The translations under genes were made by a program, and so were the position numbers. DNA of 64,000 nt, from contig NZ_QHKO01000005.1 in assembly GCF_003260125.1 (NCBI RefSeq), positions 68,228 through 132,227 on the forward strand, in the 5' to 3' direction. Shown here piece after piece: positions 1 to 8,778 of this stretch. Under the pieces are notes generated by a model that worked only from the letters and a program-made list of their open reading frames with translations, searched no databases and was not told where the DNA came from. This DNA comes from Lujinxingia litoralis (GTDB lineage: Bacteria; Myxococcota_A; Bradymonadia; Bradymonadales; Bradymonadaceae). Each line of letters begins with the position of its first letter. Positions within the stretch are counted from its first letter, which is position 1.

Positions 1-449
1 GTTTCGGGGCGGGTGGGGGGGACCCCCAGGGTGACGATGGCCCCCTGACGGGCGCGCTCATCGGCGAGTCGCAGGCAGGCCTCAAAGGCTTTGGTGCCGC
101 CGATGAAATGATCGGAGGGAAAGATCGCGATCGGGTCGTCGCCGGCGATGGCTTCGGCGCGGGCGGCGGCCAGCGCGATGGCCGGCGCGGTGTTCCGCGC
201 CCGGGGCTCGACCACGTACTCCAGCCCGGGGCTCTGGTAGGCGGCCAGGGCCTCGGTGGTCAGAGCGAGGTGGTGCTGGCCGAGTACCAGGAGCGCTCGG
301 CCCTGGTCGTCCAGGCCGGCGATACGCTCATAGGTCTCGGCGATCATGGGGTTATCACCCCAGAGCGCGATGAGTTGTTTGGGGCGGGCGCGGCGGCTAA
401 GCGGCCAGAAGCGGGTGCCGGAGCCGCCGGCTAGAATCACTGGAATCAT
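1..449 (-). CDS. manC: mannose-1-phosphate guanylyltransferase, N-terminal part (cut by window edge)
   Basis: This enzyme makes GDP-mannose from mannose 1-phosphate and GTP in the cytoplasm, feeding polysaccharide and glycan synthesis. About 149 residues are visible. They begin with MIPVILAGGSGTRFWPLSR, the nucleotide-binding signature of sugar-nucleotide transferases, followed by PKQ at about residue 24. PRARNTAPAIALAA and the FPSDH motif follow, and this combination is characteristic of the GMP family rather than of glucose-1-phosphate enzymes. The ATG lies at the very start of the nucleotidyltransferase fold, so the start is secure. The C-terminus, including any isomerase-type cupin domain, is outside the window. 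The gene follows the HAMP sensor gene after 63 bp on the same strand and may be its last operon partner. Confidence 0.9.
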   Translation of the reverse strand, partial: MIPVILAGGSGTRFWPLSRRARPKQLIALWGDNPMIAETYERIAGLDDQGRALLVLGQHHLALTTEALAAYQSPGLEYVVEPRARNTAPAIALAAARAEAIAGDDPIAIFPSDHFIGGTKAFEACLRLADERARQGAIVTLGVPPTRPE

Positions 450-512
450 GGTAGACCTGACATACGTCCGGGGGGAATCGCGGCGGCCACGATAGCCATC
501 GCCTTCGATAAA

Positions 513-1448
513 TCAAGCAGCGGGTTCGCTTATCAGCGTGGCCAGGACCAGCTCGTCGTTGAGGTGGCGAGCGCTCCAGCGGCGTTCTTCCTCGGGGAGG
601 GAGTCGAGCTGACGCAGCTGGATGCGTAGCTCGTGTGGGAGGTCTAAGGCCGCGGCGTTGGTGGCCAGAATCCGGTCGTCGGGGCCGATGAGCGCCGCCG
701 GGCGGTCCAGGTCGTCGAGAAGTGCCAGTACGAGGCGACGTTCGCGGTCGGCGCCGGCCATGCTCAGGTGCTCCCCGGTGGCATCGATTTGTCCGCCGTG
801 GCGCTGGGCCTGGTGGGCATCGAGGAGGGTGTTGAGGCAGCGCGCCGTCTCGTCAAACTCCGGGGGCGGTGCGTCCAGGTGAACGCGGCGCAGGAGGTCG
901 CCGGCGTTGAATGCGCGCGCGGTGGCCTGGAAGCCTTCCGCGGGCTCGACAATGCGATGGAGGAGGCGGCGGGCGAAGACCAGCCCCAGAAAGACGCTGA
1001 TGACGCCCAGGATCATCGCCGCCCAGGCCCCGGAGATGCCCATGCGTTTGGCGCGTTCATCCATGTCTGCCATGGAGCTGTGGTTGATGCTGGCCAGCTC
1101 GCTGAGCGCGGCGATGGTCTCGCTGCGGGCTTGAACGTCGCCGATGAGCGCGGCCTGATAATGGGCTTCGATGGTCTGGAGGGCCGGCGCTTCTTCGGGT
1201 TCGGTGATGTTGGTGTTGGCGCGGGCCAACGCCTCATCAAAGCGGTCGCGTTCGGCCTGGCTCACCGGTGCGTCGCCCAGGATGACCAGCATCTGCTCCA
1301 CGGCGATGATGGAGTACGAGTTCTCCTCAATGATCTGCTCAATGGCCGGGGCCATGCGCGAGAGCAGCCCGATGGCCCCCAGCGAGGTCATGATCTGCAG
1401 GGTGAGCAGCGCGATCAACAAGGAGGTGATTTCGGTACGTACACGCAT
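513..1448 (-). CDS. membrane sensor with HAMP and PAS-like regions, no output kinase
   Basis: The 311-residue protein has two membrane segments (about residues 8-29 and 139-159) that frame a roughly 110-residue, helix-rich extracytoplasmic domain resembling the four-helix ligand-binding domains of chemoreceptors. A HAMP-like linker follows (about 160-215). The C-terminal segment near residues 240-290 contains ALIGPDDRILATNAAAL, which reads like a short PAS core. There is no histidine kinase, GGDEF or methyl-accepting domain, so it is either a truncated sensor or works through a partner. It starts 3 bp after the stop of the KtrA-type gene, so the two are surely co-transcribed. A role linked to potassium or osmotic sensing is inference from that position. 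Confidence 0.7.
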   Translation of the reverse strand: MRVRTEITSLLIALLTLQIMTSLGAIGLLSRMAPAIEQIIEENSYSIIAVEQMLVILGDAPVSQAERDRFDEALARANTNITEPEEAPALQTIEAHYQAALIGDVQARSETIAALSELASINHSSMADMDERAKRMGISGAWAAMILGVISVFLGLVFARRLLHRIVEPAEGFQATARAFNAGDLLRRVHLDAPPPEFDETARCLNTLLDAHQAQRHGGQIDATGEHLSMAGADRERRLVLALLDDLDRPAALIGPDDRILATNAAALDLPHELRIQLRQLDSLPEEERRWSARHLNDELVLATLISEPAA

Positions 1449-1451
1449 GGC

Positions 1452-2117
1452 TCAGACCCAGTCGACGAGCTGGCGGGCGGCGTCGCTGCGCGAGACGACC
1501 ACCAGGATGTCGTCGGTTTGAAGAACGGTGTCGGGTTCGGGCAGCTCGACGGTGCCTCGTCCCTCGACCACGCGTCGAATGGCCACGACGTTGACGCCCA
1601 CGCGGGTGGGGAGCTGCAGTTCTTTGAGGTTGCGCCCGAGCATTGCCTGCGGTGGGCGCAGCTCGGTGAGCACGAGATCTTCGCCCAGCGGGACTTCTTC
1701 GAGCACGCCGCTGTAGAGCATGCGTGTGGCCAGGCGCTCCCCGAAGGCGCGCTCCGGGTTGACGACCTCGTGGGCGCCGACCAGGTGGAGGATGCGCTCC
1801 AGGAGTTCGTCGGTCGCGCGGGCGACCACGCGTTGCGCGCCCATTTTTCGTAGGAGCGCGGTGACCACGATGGCGCCTTCGCGGGACTCGTCGCCGATGG
1901 CGCAGACGCAGATGTCGCGGCGCTCCGGGGCGGCCCGGGCCAGGGCGTCTTCGTCCATGGCGTTAAAGCAGGCGGCTTCGGCGGCGAAGCCGGCCGCTTG
2001 TTGGACGAGATCCTCTTTGGCGTCGACGGCCAGCACGTCGACGCCCTGGCTGGAGAGCGAGCGAGCCAGCGCCATTCCAAACTGGCCCAGCCCCACGATG
2101 AGTACTTGTTGAGTCAT
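1452..2117 (-). CDS. ktrA: KtrA/TrkA-type potassium channel gating subunit
   Basis: This is the cytoplasmic RCK subunit that binds nucleotide and gates the KtrB/TrkH potassium pore. The 221 residues match the usual KtrA length of about 220. An N-terminal Rossmann fold shows GLGQFG at residues 9-14 and the acidic residue D32 that ends the second strand and contacts NAD(H) or ATP. The C-terminal half, from about residue 140, is an RCK-C domain (LGRNLKELQLP and the following strand VGVNVVAIRR). The gene lies 28 bp after the pore gene and 3 bp before the HAMP sensor. The ATG lies immediately before the first strand, although no strong ribosome binding site precedes it. Confidence 0.9.
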   Translation of the reverse strand: MTQQVLIVGLGQFGMALARSLSSQGVDVLAVDAKEDLVQQAAGFAAEAACFNAMDEDALARAAPERRDICVCAIGDESREGAIVVTALLRKMGAQRVVARATDELLERILHLVGAHEVVNPERAFGERLATRMLYSGVLEEVPLGEDLVLTELRPPQAMLGRNLKELQLPTRVGVNVVAIRRVVEGRGTVELPEPDTVLQTDDILVVVSRSDAARQLVDWV

Positions 2118-2145
2118 GGTCTGCGTTCCGAGTGAGTGCGGCGGA

Positions 2146-4140
2146 TTAGCCTACCGGGAGCCCGCGCGTGGGGCGATTCCATCCGGCGCGAGGAGGCCGG
2201 GAGGCCAGCAAGAGGAAAAGCGTCAAGGGGCCGATACGGCCGATGAACATGGCCAGCATCACGATGATTTTGCCCACGTTATCGAGCATTGCCGTGCCGC
2301 CGATGCTCAGACCGACGGTGCCCAGCGCGCTCAGGGTCTCGAAGATTGCCACCATAAAGGGCATGTGCTGGGTGATGAGCAGCGCCAGCGTCATCACCAC
2401 TCCTACCATGGCCCCGACGGTGGCGATGGCTGCCGAGCGGAAGATCGTCTGCTGGGGGATGCGGTAGCCAAAGGCCTCGACTTCGGACTGGTTGGCCAGG
2501 GCGCTTTTGACCACCAGGAAGAGCAGGGCCAGGGTCGTGGTCTTGATGCCTCCGGCGGTCGACCCGGGAGAGCCGCCGATGAACATCGCTATGATCATGA
2601 TCAGGACGCTGCCCGGATGCAGGAGCGTAAAGTCCACGGAGTTGAATCCGGCGGTGCGCAGCGTAATCGACTGAAAGAGCGCGTTAAAGATCCGGTCGAA
2701 GAGCGTCAGATTTTCGAAGCTGTGGGCGGCTTCGGAGAAAAAGAAAAAGATGGCCGGCAGCCCCCACAAGAGCACGGAGGTGGTCAGGACGATGCGCACA
2801 TGCAGCGAGGTGCTGCGGCCTCGCCACCAGCGGGGAAGTGAGGCGACGACCGCCGGGCCCAGGCCGCCGACGGCGATCAAGGCGCCGACGGTCATCAAGA
2901 TGGCCGGGTTGTTCTGGGCGCTGACCAGGCTGTCGGAGCGCAGGGCAAAGCCGGCGTTACAGAAGGCCGAGATTGCGGTGAAGATGCCTTCCCAGAGCGC
3001 TCGCGAGGGGCTGAGGCCTTCGAGCCACCAGAGTGTGCTGAGGATCAGCGCCCCGAGGGCTTCGCTGGCGAAGGTCACGATCAGAATTAGCCTGAGGGCG
3101 TCGGTGATCTGTCCGCGGTCGCGCTCGCCGATGAGCTGAGCGATGGCGCCTTCGTGGCGCATGCTCAGCCGTTTGCCCAGGATCAGGAAGGCGGCCGTGG
3201 AGAAGGTCATGATGCCGAGCCCGCCGATCTGGATCAGGGCCAGGATGATGAGTTGACCCACGGTGCTGAAGTCGCTGGCGGTGTCGAGCACCACCAGACC
3301 GGTCACGCAGGTGGCGCTGACCGCGGTGAAGAACGCGTCGATCAGATCGATGGAGTGGGTGCTGGCCTGGGGAATCGCGAGGAAGAGGCCGCCGACCATG
3401 CAGGTCGCCAGGAAGGTGGCCGCCAGCAGGCGCGCCGGGTTGGCGGCGACCGGCTCCCACCAGTGGGCTTCGGGGTCGGTAACCGGGCGATCGAGGGCCC
3501 ACAGGCGCAGGGTGAGGAGGATGACGACGAGCGCCCACAGGCTCATCGCGAGCGAGACCGAGGCTCCCACCGCGAGTAGGAGTGGTCCGGTCAATGCCAG
3601 TACCACCCCCAGCCCGGCGAGTTCGCGGGGGGCCTGACCACAACGCCAGAGGCAATGGCCCATCAGCGCGAGGGCCGCGAGAATGGAGGCCCCTACAACC
3701 GACATCCCCAGCGTGGGGGGCGCTACGGCGATGACCTCGCTGAGCCAGACCGCCACCATGCCCAGGGAAGCCCCCACGGCGGTAGACGCCCAGCGTCCGC
3801 GATCCGGAGGTTCGCTTTCTTGCAGCCACAGGAGCCAGTATCCCCCTAAAAGGAAGCCCAGCGCCCACAAAAAAGCTGGTCCCGGCCGGGTGGCCGAGAC
3901 CAGCAGTGTCGGGGCGAGCCCGATGAAGGTGGTCCCCAGGGAGAGCGCGCGCGCCCAACTGCGTTGCCAGAGTCGTGCGCTGGTGAGCATCCAGATCACC
4001 AGGGCTGCGATGATCCCTACCCAGATCGACCCGATCTCCGAGAGGAGTCGGGGGGCAAAAAAGGTCGAGCCCCAGGCAAGCACGAAGGACGGGGCTCCCG
4101 CGCGTAAAAGCGCGCGGGACATGGAAGGTCGAGTCAGCAT
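2146..4140 (-). CDS. ktrB: KtrB/TrkH-type potassium uptake pore, long form
   Basis: This integral membrane protein conducts K+ (or Na+-coupled K+) uptake together with the RCK subunit encoded next. Four pore loops are visible: TCVTGLV near residue 277, FCNAGFA near 392, RTAGFNS near 494 and LGTVGLS near 604. Each carries the selectivity-filter glycine of the family. The segment GGLGIMTFSTAAFLILG after the first pore is also diagnostic. At 664 residues it is about 200 longer than typical KtrB. The extra N-terminal part consists of roughly six additional hydrophobic segments before the pore module. The gene follows RNase J by 21 bp. Confidence 0.88.
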   Translation of the reverse strand: MLTRPSMSRALLRAGAPSFVLAWGSTFFAPRLLSEIGSIWVGIIAALVIWMLTSARLWQRSWARALSLGTTFIGLAPTLLVSATRPGPAFLWALGFLLGGYWLLWLQESEPPDRGRWASTAVGASLGMVAVWLSEVIAVAPPTLGMSVVGASILAALALMGHCLWRCGQAPRELAGLGVVLALTGPLLLAVGASVSLAMSLWALVVILLTLRLWALDRPVTDPEAHWWEPVAANPARLLAATFLATCMVGGLFLAIPQASTHSIDLIDAFFTAVSATCVTGLVVLDTASDFSTVGQLIILALIQIGGLGIMTFSTAAFLILGKRLSMRHEGAIAQLIGERDRGQITDALRLILIVTFASEALGALILSTLWWLEGLSPSRALWEGIFTAISAFCNAGFALRSDSLVSAQNNPAILMTVGALIAVGGLGPAVVASLPRWWRGRSTSLHVRIVLTTSVLLWGLPAIFFFFSEAAHSFENLTLFDRIFNALFQSITLRTAGFNSVDFTLLHPGSVLIMIIAMFIGGSPGSTAGGIKTTTLALLFLVVKSALANQSEVEAFGYRIPQQTIFRSAAIATVGAMVGVVMTLALLITQHMPFMVAIFETLSALGTVGLSIGGTAMLDNVGKIIVMLAMFIGRIGPLTLFLLLASRPPRAGWNRPTRGLPVG

Positions 4141-4161
4141 GGCGAGCGCTCTATAACGCCA

Positions 4162-5850
4162 TTAGAGCTCGTGCACCACCGGAATCACCACCGGACGCCG
4201 TCCCAGCTCTTTGCTGATGTAGCGACGGATGTGGGTGCGAATGGCCTCCTTGACCTCGGAGATATCACCGCGGGCCGCGCGGGAGAGCTCCTGCACGCCG
4301 TTCCAGGCGGCCTGGGCGGCCTGTTCGAGCACGTCATCGCTCTCGGCGCTTCCGACCACTCCCCGCTGCAGAACCGCCGGCGGGGCGATGAGGGAGCCCG
4401 ACTCGCGATCGACGATGCCCATGGCGACCACGATCCCGGCGCTGGCCAGCTTGCGCCGATCCCGCAGCTGGAAATCTTCGGTATCACCGACGTTGCGGCC
4501 GTCGACGAGCATGCGGCCGTGGTGCACTCGCCCGATGACTTCGACGCCGGCCTCGGTGAACTGGAGGCAGTCGCCGTTTTCGATGAGGTGAGTGTGCTCA
4601 ATGCCCACGTCTTTGCCGAGATTGGCGTGTCCCATGCGCATGCGGTACTCGCCATGCACCGGAATCAGGTGGGTGGGGCGGGTGAGGTTGAGCATCAGCT
4701 TGAGCTCTTCCTGCTTGGCGTGCCCGGAGCCGTGGATGACCTTGTCGTCGGCGGTGATGATGGTGGCACCGCGCTTGTAGAGCGCGTTGACCATCGAGTT
4801 GATGCCGTACTCGTTGCCCGGGATCTGTCGGGCACTCAAGACGATGGTGTCACCCTTTTGCACATCGACATGGCGATGGTCGCCAAAGGCCATGCGCGCC
4901 AGCGAGGAGCGGGGCTCGGCCTGGCTGCCGGTGGAGATGATCAGCAGGCGCTTGTCGGGGTACTTCTCCATCTCCTCCGGATTGATAAGGACATCCTCGG
5001 GAGGGAAGGGGAGAAAGCCTAAGTCGCGGGCGATGTTGGAGTTTTTGACCAGGCTGGTGCCCATGAGCACGACTTTGCGCCGGTTTCGATGCGCCAGCTC
5101 CAAAAGACCGGCCACCCGGTAGAGGTTGCTGGAGAACTGCGCGACGATGATGCGGCCGGGGGCTTCGTCGAAGACCTCGGCAAACCCCTGGAACACCGCG
5201 CGTTCACTGCGGGTAAAGCCGGGAACTTCCGAGTTGGTGCTGTCGCCGAAGAGGGCGAGCACGCCCTGATCGCCCAGCGCCGAGAAGCGGGGCAGGTCGG
5301 TCATGGGCTCGTACATCGGGGTTTGGTCGATCTTCCAGTCCCCGGTGAAGATGGCCGTGCCCAGCGGGGTGTGCAACGCGATGGACATGGCGTTGGGCAC
5401 CGAGTGGTTGATGTGCACAAACTCGACGACGAAGGGGCCGATTTCGAGCTGCTCGCCGGGCTCCACTTCGATCAGGTCGACCTGGTTGCCCAGGCCGTGC
5501 GACTGGAGCTTGCGGTTGAGCATCCCCAGGGTGAGGCGACCGCCGTAAACCGGCACGTCGACTTCCTGCAGGAAGAAGGGGGCGCCCCCGATGTGATCCT
5601 CGTGACCGTGGGTCAGCAGGATGCCATCGAGACGGTCCAGGTTGTCGAGCACGTAGCGCCAGTCGGGCAGCACGATGTCGACGCCGAAGTCGCCGGTTTC
5701 CGGGAAGGTGATGCCGCAATCGATCATCAGCATCGAGCCGTTGCACTCGATGATCGAGCAGTTCATCCCTACCTCGTCGAGGCCTCCCAGCGGGATGTAG
5801 CGCAGGTAGTCTTTCCTGGGGGGGGCGGGTAGCAGTTGTTGTTCACTCAT
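4162..5850 (-). CDS. rnj: ribonuclease J
   Basis: RNase J is a metallo-beta-lactamase/beta-CASP enzyme with endonuclease and 5'-3' exonuclease activity on RNA in the cytoplasm. The zinc-binding motif HGHEDHIGG sits at residues 81-89, giving the HxHxDH set H81, H83, D85 and H86. The N-terminal YIPLGGLDEVGMN is highly characteristic of the family. Later motifs include FTGDWKID, the beta-CASP stretch QFSSNLYRV and HGEYRMRMGHA. The length of 562 residues is normal. The start is supported by a GAGGA site a few bases upstream of the ATG. It heads the RNase J-KtrB-KtrA-sensor gene series. Confidence 0.95.
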   Translation of the reverse strand: MSEQQLLPAPPRKDYLRYIPLGGLDEVGMNCSIIECNGSMLMIDCGITFPETGDFGVDIVLPDWRYVLDNLDRLDGILLTHGHEDHIGGAPFFLQEVDVPVYGGRLTLGMLNRKLQSHGLGNQVDLIEVEPGEQLEIGPFVVEFVHINHSVPNAMSIALHTPLGTAIFTGDWKIDQTPMYEPMTDLPRFSALGDQGVLALFGDSTNSEVPGFTRSERAVFQGFAEVFDEAPGRIIVAQFSSNLYRVAGLLELAHRNRRKVVLMGTSLVKNSNIARDLGFLPFPPEDVLINPEEMEKYPDKRLLIISTGSQAEPRSSLARMAFGDHRHVDVQKGDTIVLSARQIPGNEYGINSMVNALYKRGATIITADDKVIHGSGHAKQEELKLMLNLTRPTHLIPVHGEYRMRMGHANLGKDVGIEHTHLIENGDCLQFTEAGVEVIGRVHHGRMLVDGRNVGDTEDFQLRDRRKLASAGIVVAMGIVDRESGSLIAPPAVLQRGVVGSAESDDVLEQAAQAAWNGVQELSRAARGDISEVKEAIRTHIRRYISKELGRRPVVIPVVHEL

Positions 5851-5911
5851 GAATCCTCAAAGTACAGGTGTACGTCGGCCCGGGCCACGCATCCCATGGC
5901 GCGTGACGAGG

Positions 5912-6304
5912 TCAGGGGCCCTGACTGTGTTGTGATAGGTGGGGGTGAATCCAAAAGGTCACTTCGAAAAGGTGTTCGCTGCCACGCGCGCCTTCAGGCG
6001 CCGGGACGCTCAAGGGCGTCATCATCCTGGCAGGGTGTGCCGAAATCCGCCGGGGGGCCTGGTCGGGGTTCAGCCAGTGCTGGGAGGCGATATCGTCGCT
6101 CTCACACGAATCGTAGGTCGGCGGCGGAGTGCACCACAGGCAATCTTCGGGTCGCTCAAGTAGCTGCACCGGGATCTCTTGCCCGTCCACGTGCGCGCCG
6201 GTGGCATTGTCGACCAGCGCGCGTGGCGTTAGCAGCAACGCCATCGTGAACGCGATGGCGCTAAAGAAGTACTTGAGTGTGATGTGAGTGAGAGGCCCGG
6301 TCAT
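5912..6304 (-). CDS. small hypothetical protein with one N-terminal membrane segment
   Basis: A 130-residue reading frame begins MTGPLTHITLKYFF and has a hydrophobic segment at about residues 8-27 that could be a signal anchor or signal peptide. Three cysteines follow in CLWCTPPPTYDSC. The C-terminal half is rich in histidine and proline and has no recognisable domain. The frame is open further upstream, but residues before this methionine look like non-coding shadow. It sits 61 bp upstream of RNase J and is divergent from the NfeD gene. I do not recognise the family. The gene may be real or a chance frame in GC-rich DNA. Confidence 0.4.
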   Translation of the reverse strand: MTGPLTHITLKYFFSAIAFTMALLLTPRALVDNATGAHVDGQEIPVQLLERPEDCLWCTPPPTYDSCESDDIASQHWLNPDQAPRRISAHPARMMTPLSVPAPEGARGSEHLFEVTFWIHPHLSQHSQGP

Positions 6305-6575
6305 GCCCAAGAACTCATCATTTTCGTCAGCGTTAACAGCCCGTAGCCTAGCAGGTATTCCCCCGAAGGAAAAGGGAGGGAGGCGATATCCGGTTGATTT
6401 TGCCCGGGCTGTGCGGGCGTGAGTTGCCTTGATCGGGCGGGCATTGCGCGATATCAAAGGCTTCGCACATGCGGTAAGAGTGCCCACCATCGGGATTTAT
6501 GGAGCAGCGAAGCTGACGCGATCGGCCGAGTGTTGCTCATCCGACGCCTTCGTCTGTCGAGAGAACGGGTCTGTT

Positions 6576-7217
6576 ATGCTCGCGTTTTATGTCTTCTGTC
6601 TGGTCTTCGGGGGCCTCTTTGTTGCGATGACCGTCTTCAGCGGTCTGGGAGGCGATGGGGATCTGGAGGCTGACGGGGAGGCCGACCTCGATCTGGACGG
6701 CGATGGGGAGGTCGATTTCGACGCCGACGGCGATGGGGATTTCGATGGCGAGGTGGAGAAAGACTTTGAGACGCACCAGGGGCGGCGCTTTCGACCCCTG
6801 CGCAGCTTTAAGTTTTATACCTACACCATGGCCTTCTTCGGGCTGACCGGCACGTTGTTGACGGTGCTGGATATGGCCGGCGCAGGGCTGGCGCTGGGGC
6901 TTTCCACTCTGGCCGGGCTGGGGACCGGGCTCTCGGTCAGCTATATGCTCTACCTCGGTGGGTTGAGCGAAGGCGGGAGGGCGACCAACGATAGCGATTT
7001 TGTCGGCACGATCGGACGCGTGCTTCTGCCGGTGAAAAAGGGGCAGAAGGGCAAGGTTCGGGTCAGTATCAGCGGCCGCAGTATGGACGTGATCGCCATC
7101 ACCGATGACGAGGACCTCGTCCTCGACCTGAACGAATCCTGTTTTGTGCTGGGGATTGAAGATGGGGTGGCGCGGGTGGTCGATATGAGCGCATTAGAAG
7201 AGAGGCGCCAGGGCTAA
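6576..7217 (+). CDS. NfeD-like membrane protein with acidic linker
   Basis: The 213-residue protein has an N-terminal membrane segment (MLAFYVFCLVFGGLFVAMTV). A highly acidic Asp/Glu/Gly-rich stretch follows at about residues 25-65, then two more hydrophobic segments and a C-terminal OB-fold-like region. This region contains GTIGRVLLPVKKGQKGKVRV, typical of the short NfeD family. NfeD proteins are membrane partners of flotillin/SPFH proteins, and two SPFH genes follow directly, which supports the call strongly. The start was set at the methionine that opens the first membrane helix, because the longer frame adds only arginine-rich non-conserved sequence. The acidic linker is unusual and may bind divalent cations (inference). 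Confidence 0.75.
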   Translation: MLAFYVFCLVFGGLFVAMTVFSGLGGDGDLEADGEADLDLDGDGEVDFDADGDGDFDGEVEKDFETHQGRRFRPLRSFKFYTYTMAFFGLTGTLLTVLDMAGAGLALGLSTLAGLGTGLSVSYMLYLGGLSEGGRATNDSDFVGTIGRVLLPVKKGQKGKVRVSISGRSMDVIAITDDEDLVLDLNESCFVLGIEDGVARVVDMSALEERRQG

Positions 7218-7300
7218 CTAAAGCTCCGGGCAACCATGAGGGCTTCGGGCTCGCCGATGCGCGGGTCTGGCGAGGTGCTCAACAACGAGGGATGGAGGCT

Positions 7301-8722
7301 ATGGAAAATATCGTCGTTACCGTGATCTTTGCCGGGATCTTCGGGTTCGTGGCGATCTCGGCGCTGATCTGGGCCTACCGCTACTTTTTGCGGGTCTGTC
7401 GCCCCAATGAGGTCTTGATCTTCTCGGGTAAGGACTATCGCCTGGCCGATGGTTCAGTGCGGGGCTACCAGGTGCTGGCCGGAGGGCGTCGCCTCTTTAA
7501 CCCCTTCTTTGAGAAGGTGGATCGGCTCGACCTGACGGTGATGCCGGTGCATATCAGCATCACCGGCGCCTACTCCCGGGGCGGGATTCCGCTGAACCTT
7601 CAGGCGGTGGCCAACGTGAAGATCGACAGCAGCGACACCTCGATCCACAACGCCGTGGAGCGTTTTCTGGGACGAGGACGCAGTGAGATCATGCGGGTGG
7701 CCCAGGAGACGCTGGAGGGGAACCTGCGCGGGGTGCTGGCCACGCTGACCCCGGAGCAGGTCAACGAGAACCGTCTGCTTTTTGCCGACCAGCTCGCCAG
7801 GGAGGCCGAGCCCGATCTGGAGAAGCTGGGGCTGCACCTGGATACGCTGAAGATCCAGAACGTCGCCGACGATCGGGATTATCTCGATTCCATCGGTCGT
7901 AAGCGCATCGCCGAGATCTTGAAGGTGGCCGAGGTCGCCGAGTCCAACGCGGTGAAGAGCGCCGAAGAGGCCGAAGCCGGGGCTCAGGGGCGCGGTGAGG
8001 TGGCCCGGCGCAACGCTCAGGCTCAGATCCAGCGGGTGCAAAACGCCCTGCGCGAGCTGCAGGCCGACCTGGAGCTGCGCGCCCGCTCGGAAGAGGAGCG
8101 AGCCACCGCGCGGGCGATGACCGCCCGGGCCGAGGCGGAGCAGGAGCTCCAGCAGGTGCGTACCGAGTTGGAGAAGTTGCGCCTGCAGGCCGACGTCGTC
8201 ATCCCGGCCGAGGCCGACAAGGTGGCGCGGGAGTTGACCGCCGCCGGTGAAGCCGCCGAGATCGCCGAGCGCGGTCGCGCCATGGCCGAGGTGCTGCGCA
8301 TGATGACCGGGGTCTGGGTCGATGCGGGCGATGCGGCCATGGATGTCTTCATTCTCCAGCGGATGGAGTCGGTGATGAAGCGTGTGGCCGATGCCGCCCG
8401 TCAGGTCGAAGTGCGGGAGGTTGCGCTCATCGACAGTGGCAATGGCAAGGCGCTGCCCAACTACGTCAGCTCCTTCCCCGGGATTGTCAGCGGTCTCTTC
8501 AAGGAGATGCGCGAGACGGTGGGCATCGATATCGAGGCTGTGCTTACCGGCGGCGGTGGGATGACCGACGCGGCGAGTGCGACCCCGAGCCAGACCGCTG
8601 CTCGGCCCTCGTCGGGGCGTCGCCTCTCCGAAGGTGCCGATCTCTTTTCGAAGCGTCCGACCACGCAGCATTCCATTCCGAAACTTGGCGAAGAGCGCGA
8701 CGGTCCGACCGAAAAGGCCTGA
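7301..8722 (+). CDS. flotillin-like SPFH protein, first of a tandem pair
   Basis: SPFH proteins assemble into large oligomeric cages or scaffolds on the cytoplasmic membrane and organise microdomains. An N-terminal hydrophobic segment (about residues 4-25) is followed by the flotillin signature CRPNEVLIFSG. The SPFH domain runs to about residue 220 and includes the strand DRLDLTVMPVHI and the conserved ETLEGNLRGVLATLTPEQVN. A long Ala/Glu/Arg-rich coiled coil follows at about 220-335. The last 60 residues are low-complexity and probably disordered. The start chosen is the ATG with a GAGGG site at workable distance; an in-frame ATG 9 bp upstream overlaps that site. It shares about the same architecture with the next gene. 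Confidence 0.88.
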   Translation: MENIVVTVIFAGIFGFVAISALIWAYRYFLRVCRPNEVLIFSGKDYRLADGSVRGYQVLAGGRRLFNPFFEKVDRLDLTVMPVHISITGAYSRGGIPLNLQAVANVKIDSSDTSIHNAVERFLGRGRSEIMRVAQETLEGNLRGVLATLTPEQVNENRLLFADQLAREAEPDLEKLGLHLDTLKIQNVADDRDYLDSIGRKRIAEILKVAEVAESNAVKSAEEAEAGAQGRGEVARRNAQAQIQRVQNALRELQADLELRARSEEERATARAMTARAEAEQELQQVRTELEKLRLQADVVIPAEADKVARELTAAGEAAEIAERGRAMAEVLRMMTGVWVDAGDAAMDVFILQRMESVMKRVADAARQVEVREVALIDSGNGKALPNYVSSFPGIVSGLFKEMRETVGIDIEAVLTGGGGMTDAASATPSQTAARPSSGRRLSEGADLFSKRPTTQHSIPKLGEERDGPTEKA

Positions 8723-8778
8723 TCGTTTCGCGCATCTCGACCCGCTGCCCCGCCGGGGGCATCGCATAAGGAGAACTC

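Noticed and set aside
768..1853. A 361-residue plus-strand frame over the sensor and ktrA genes
   Set aside because: It is antisense to two well-supported genes, spans their junction and is Gly/Val/Glu/His-rich, as expected for a GC-rich shadow.
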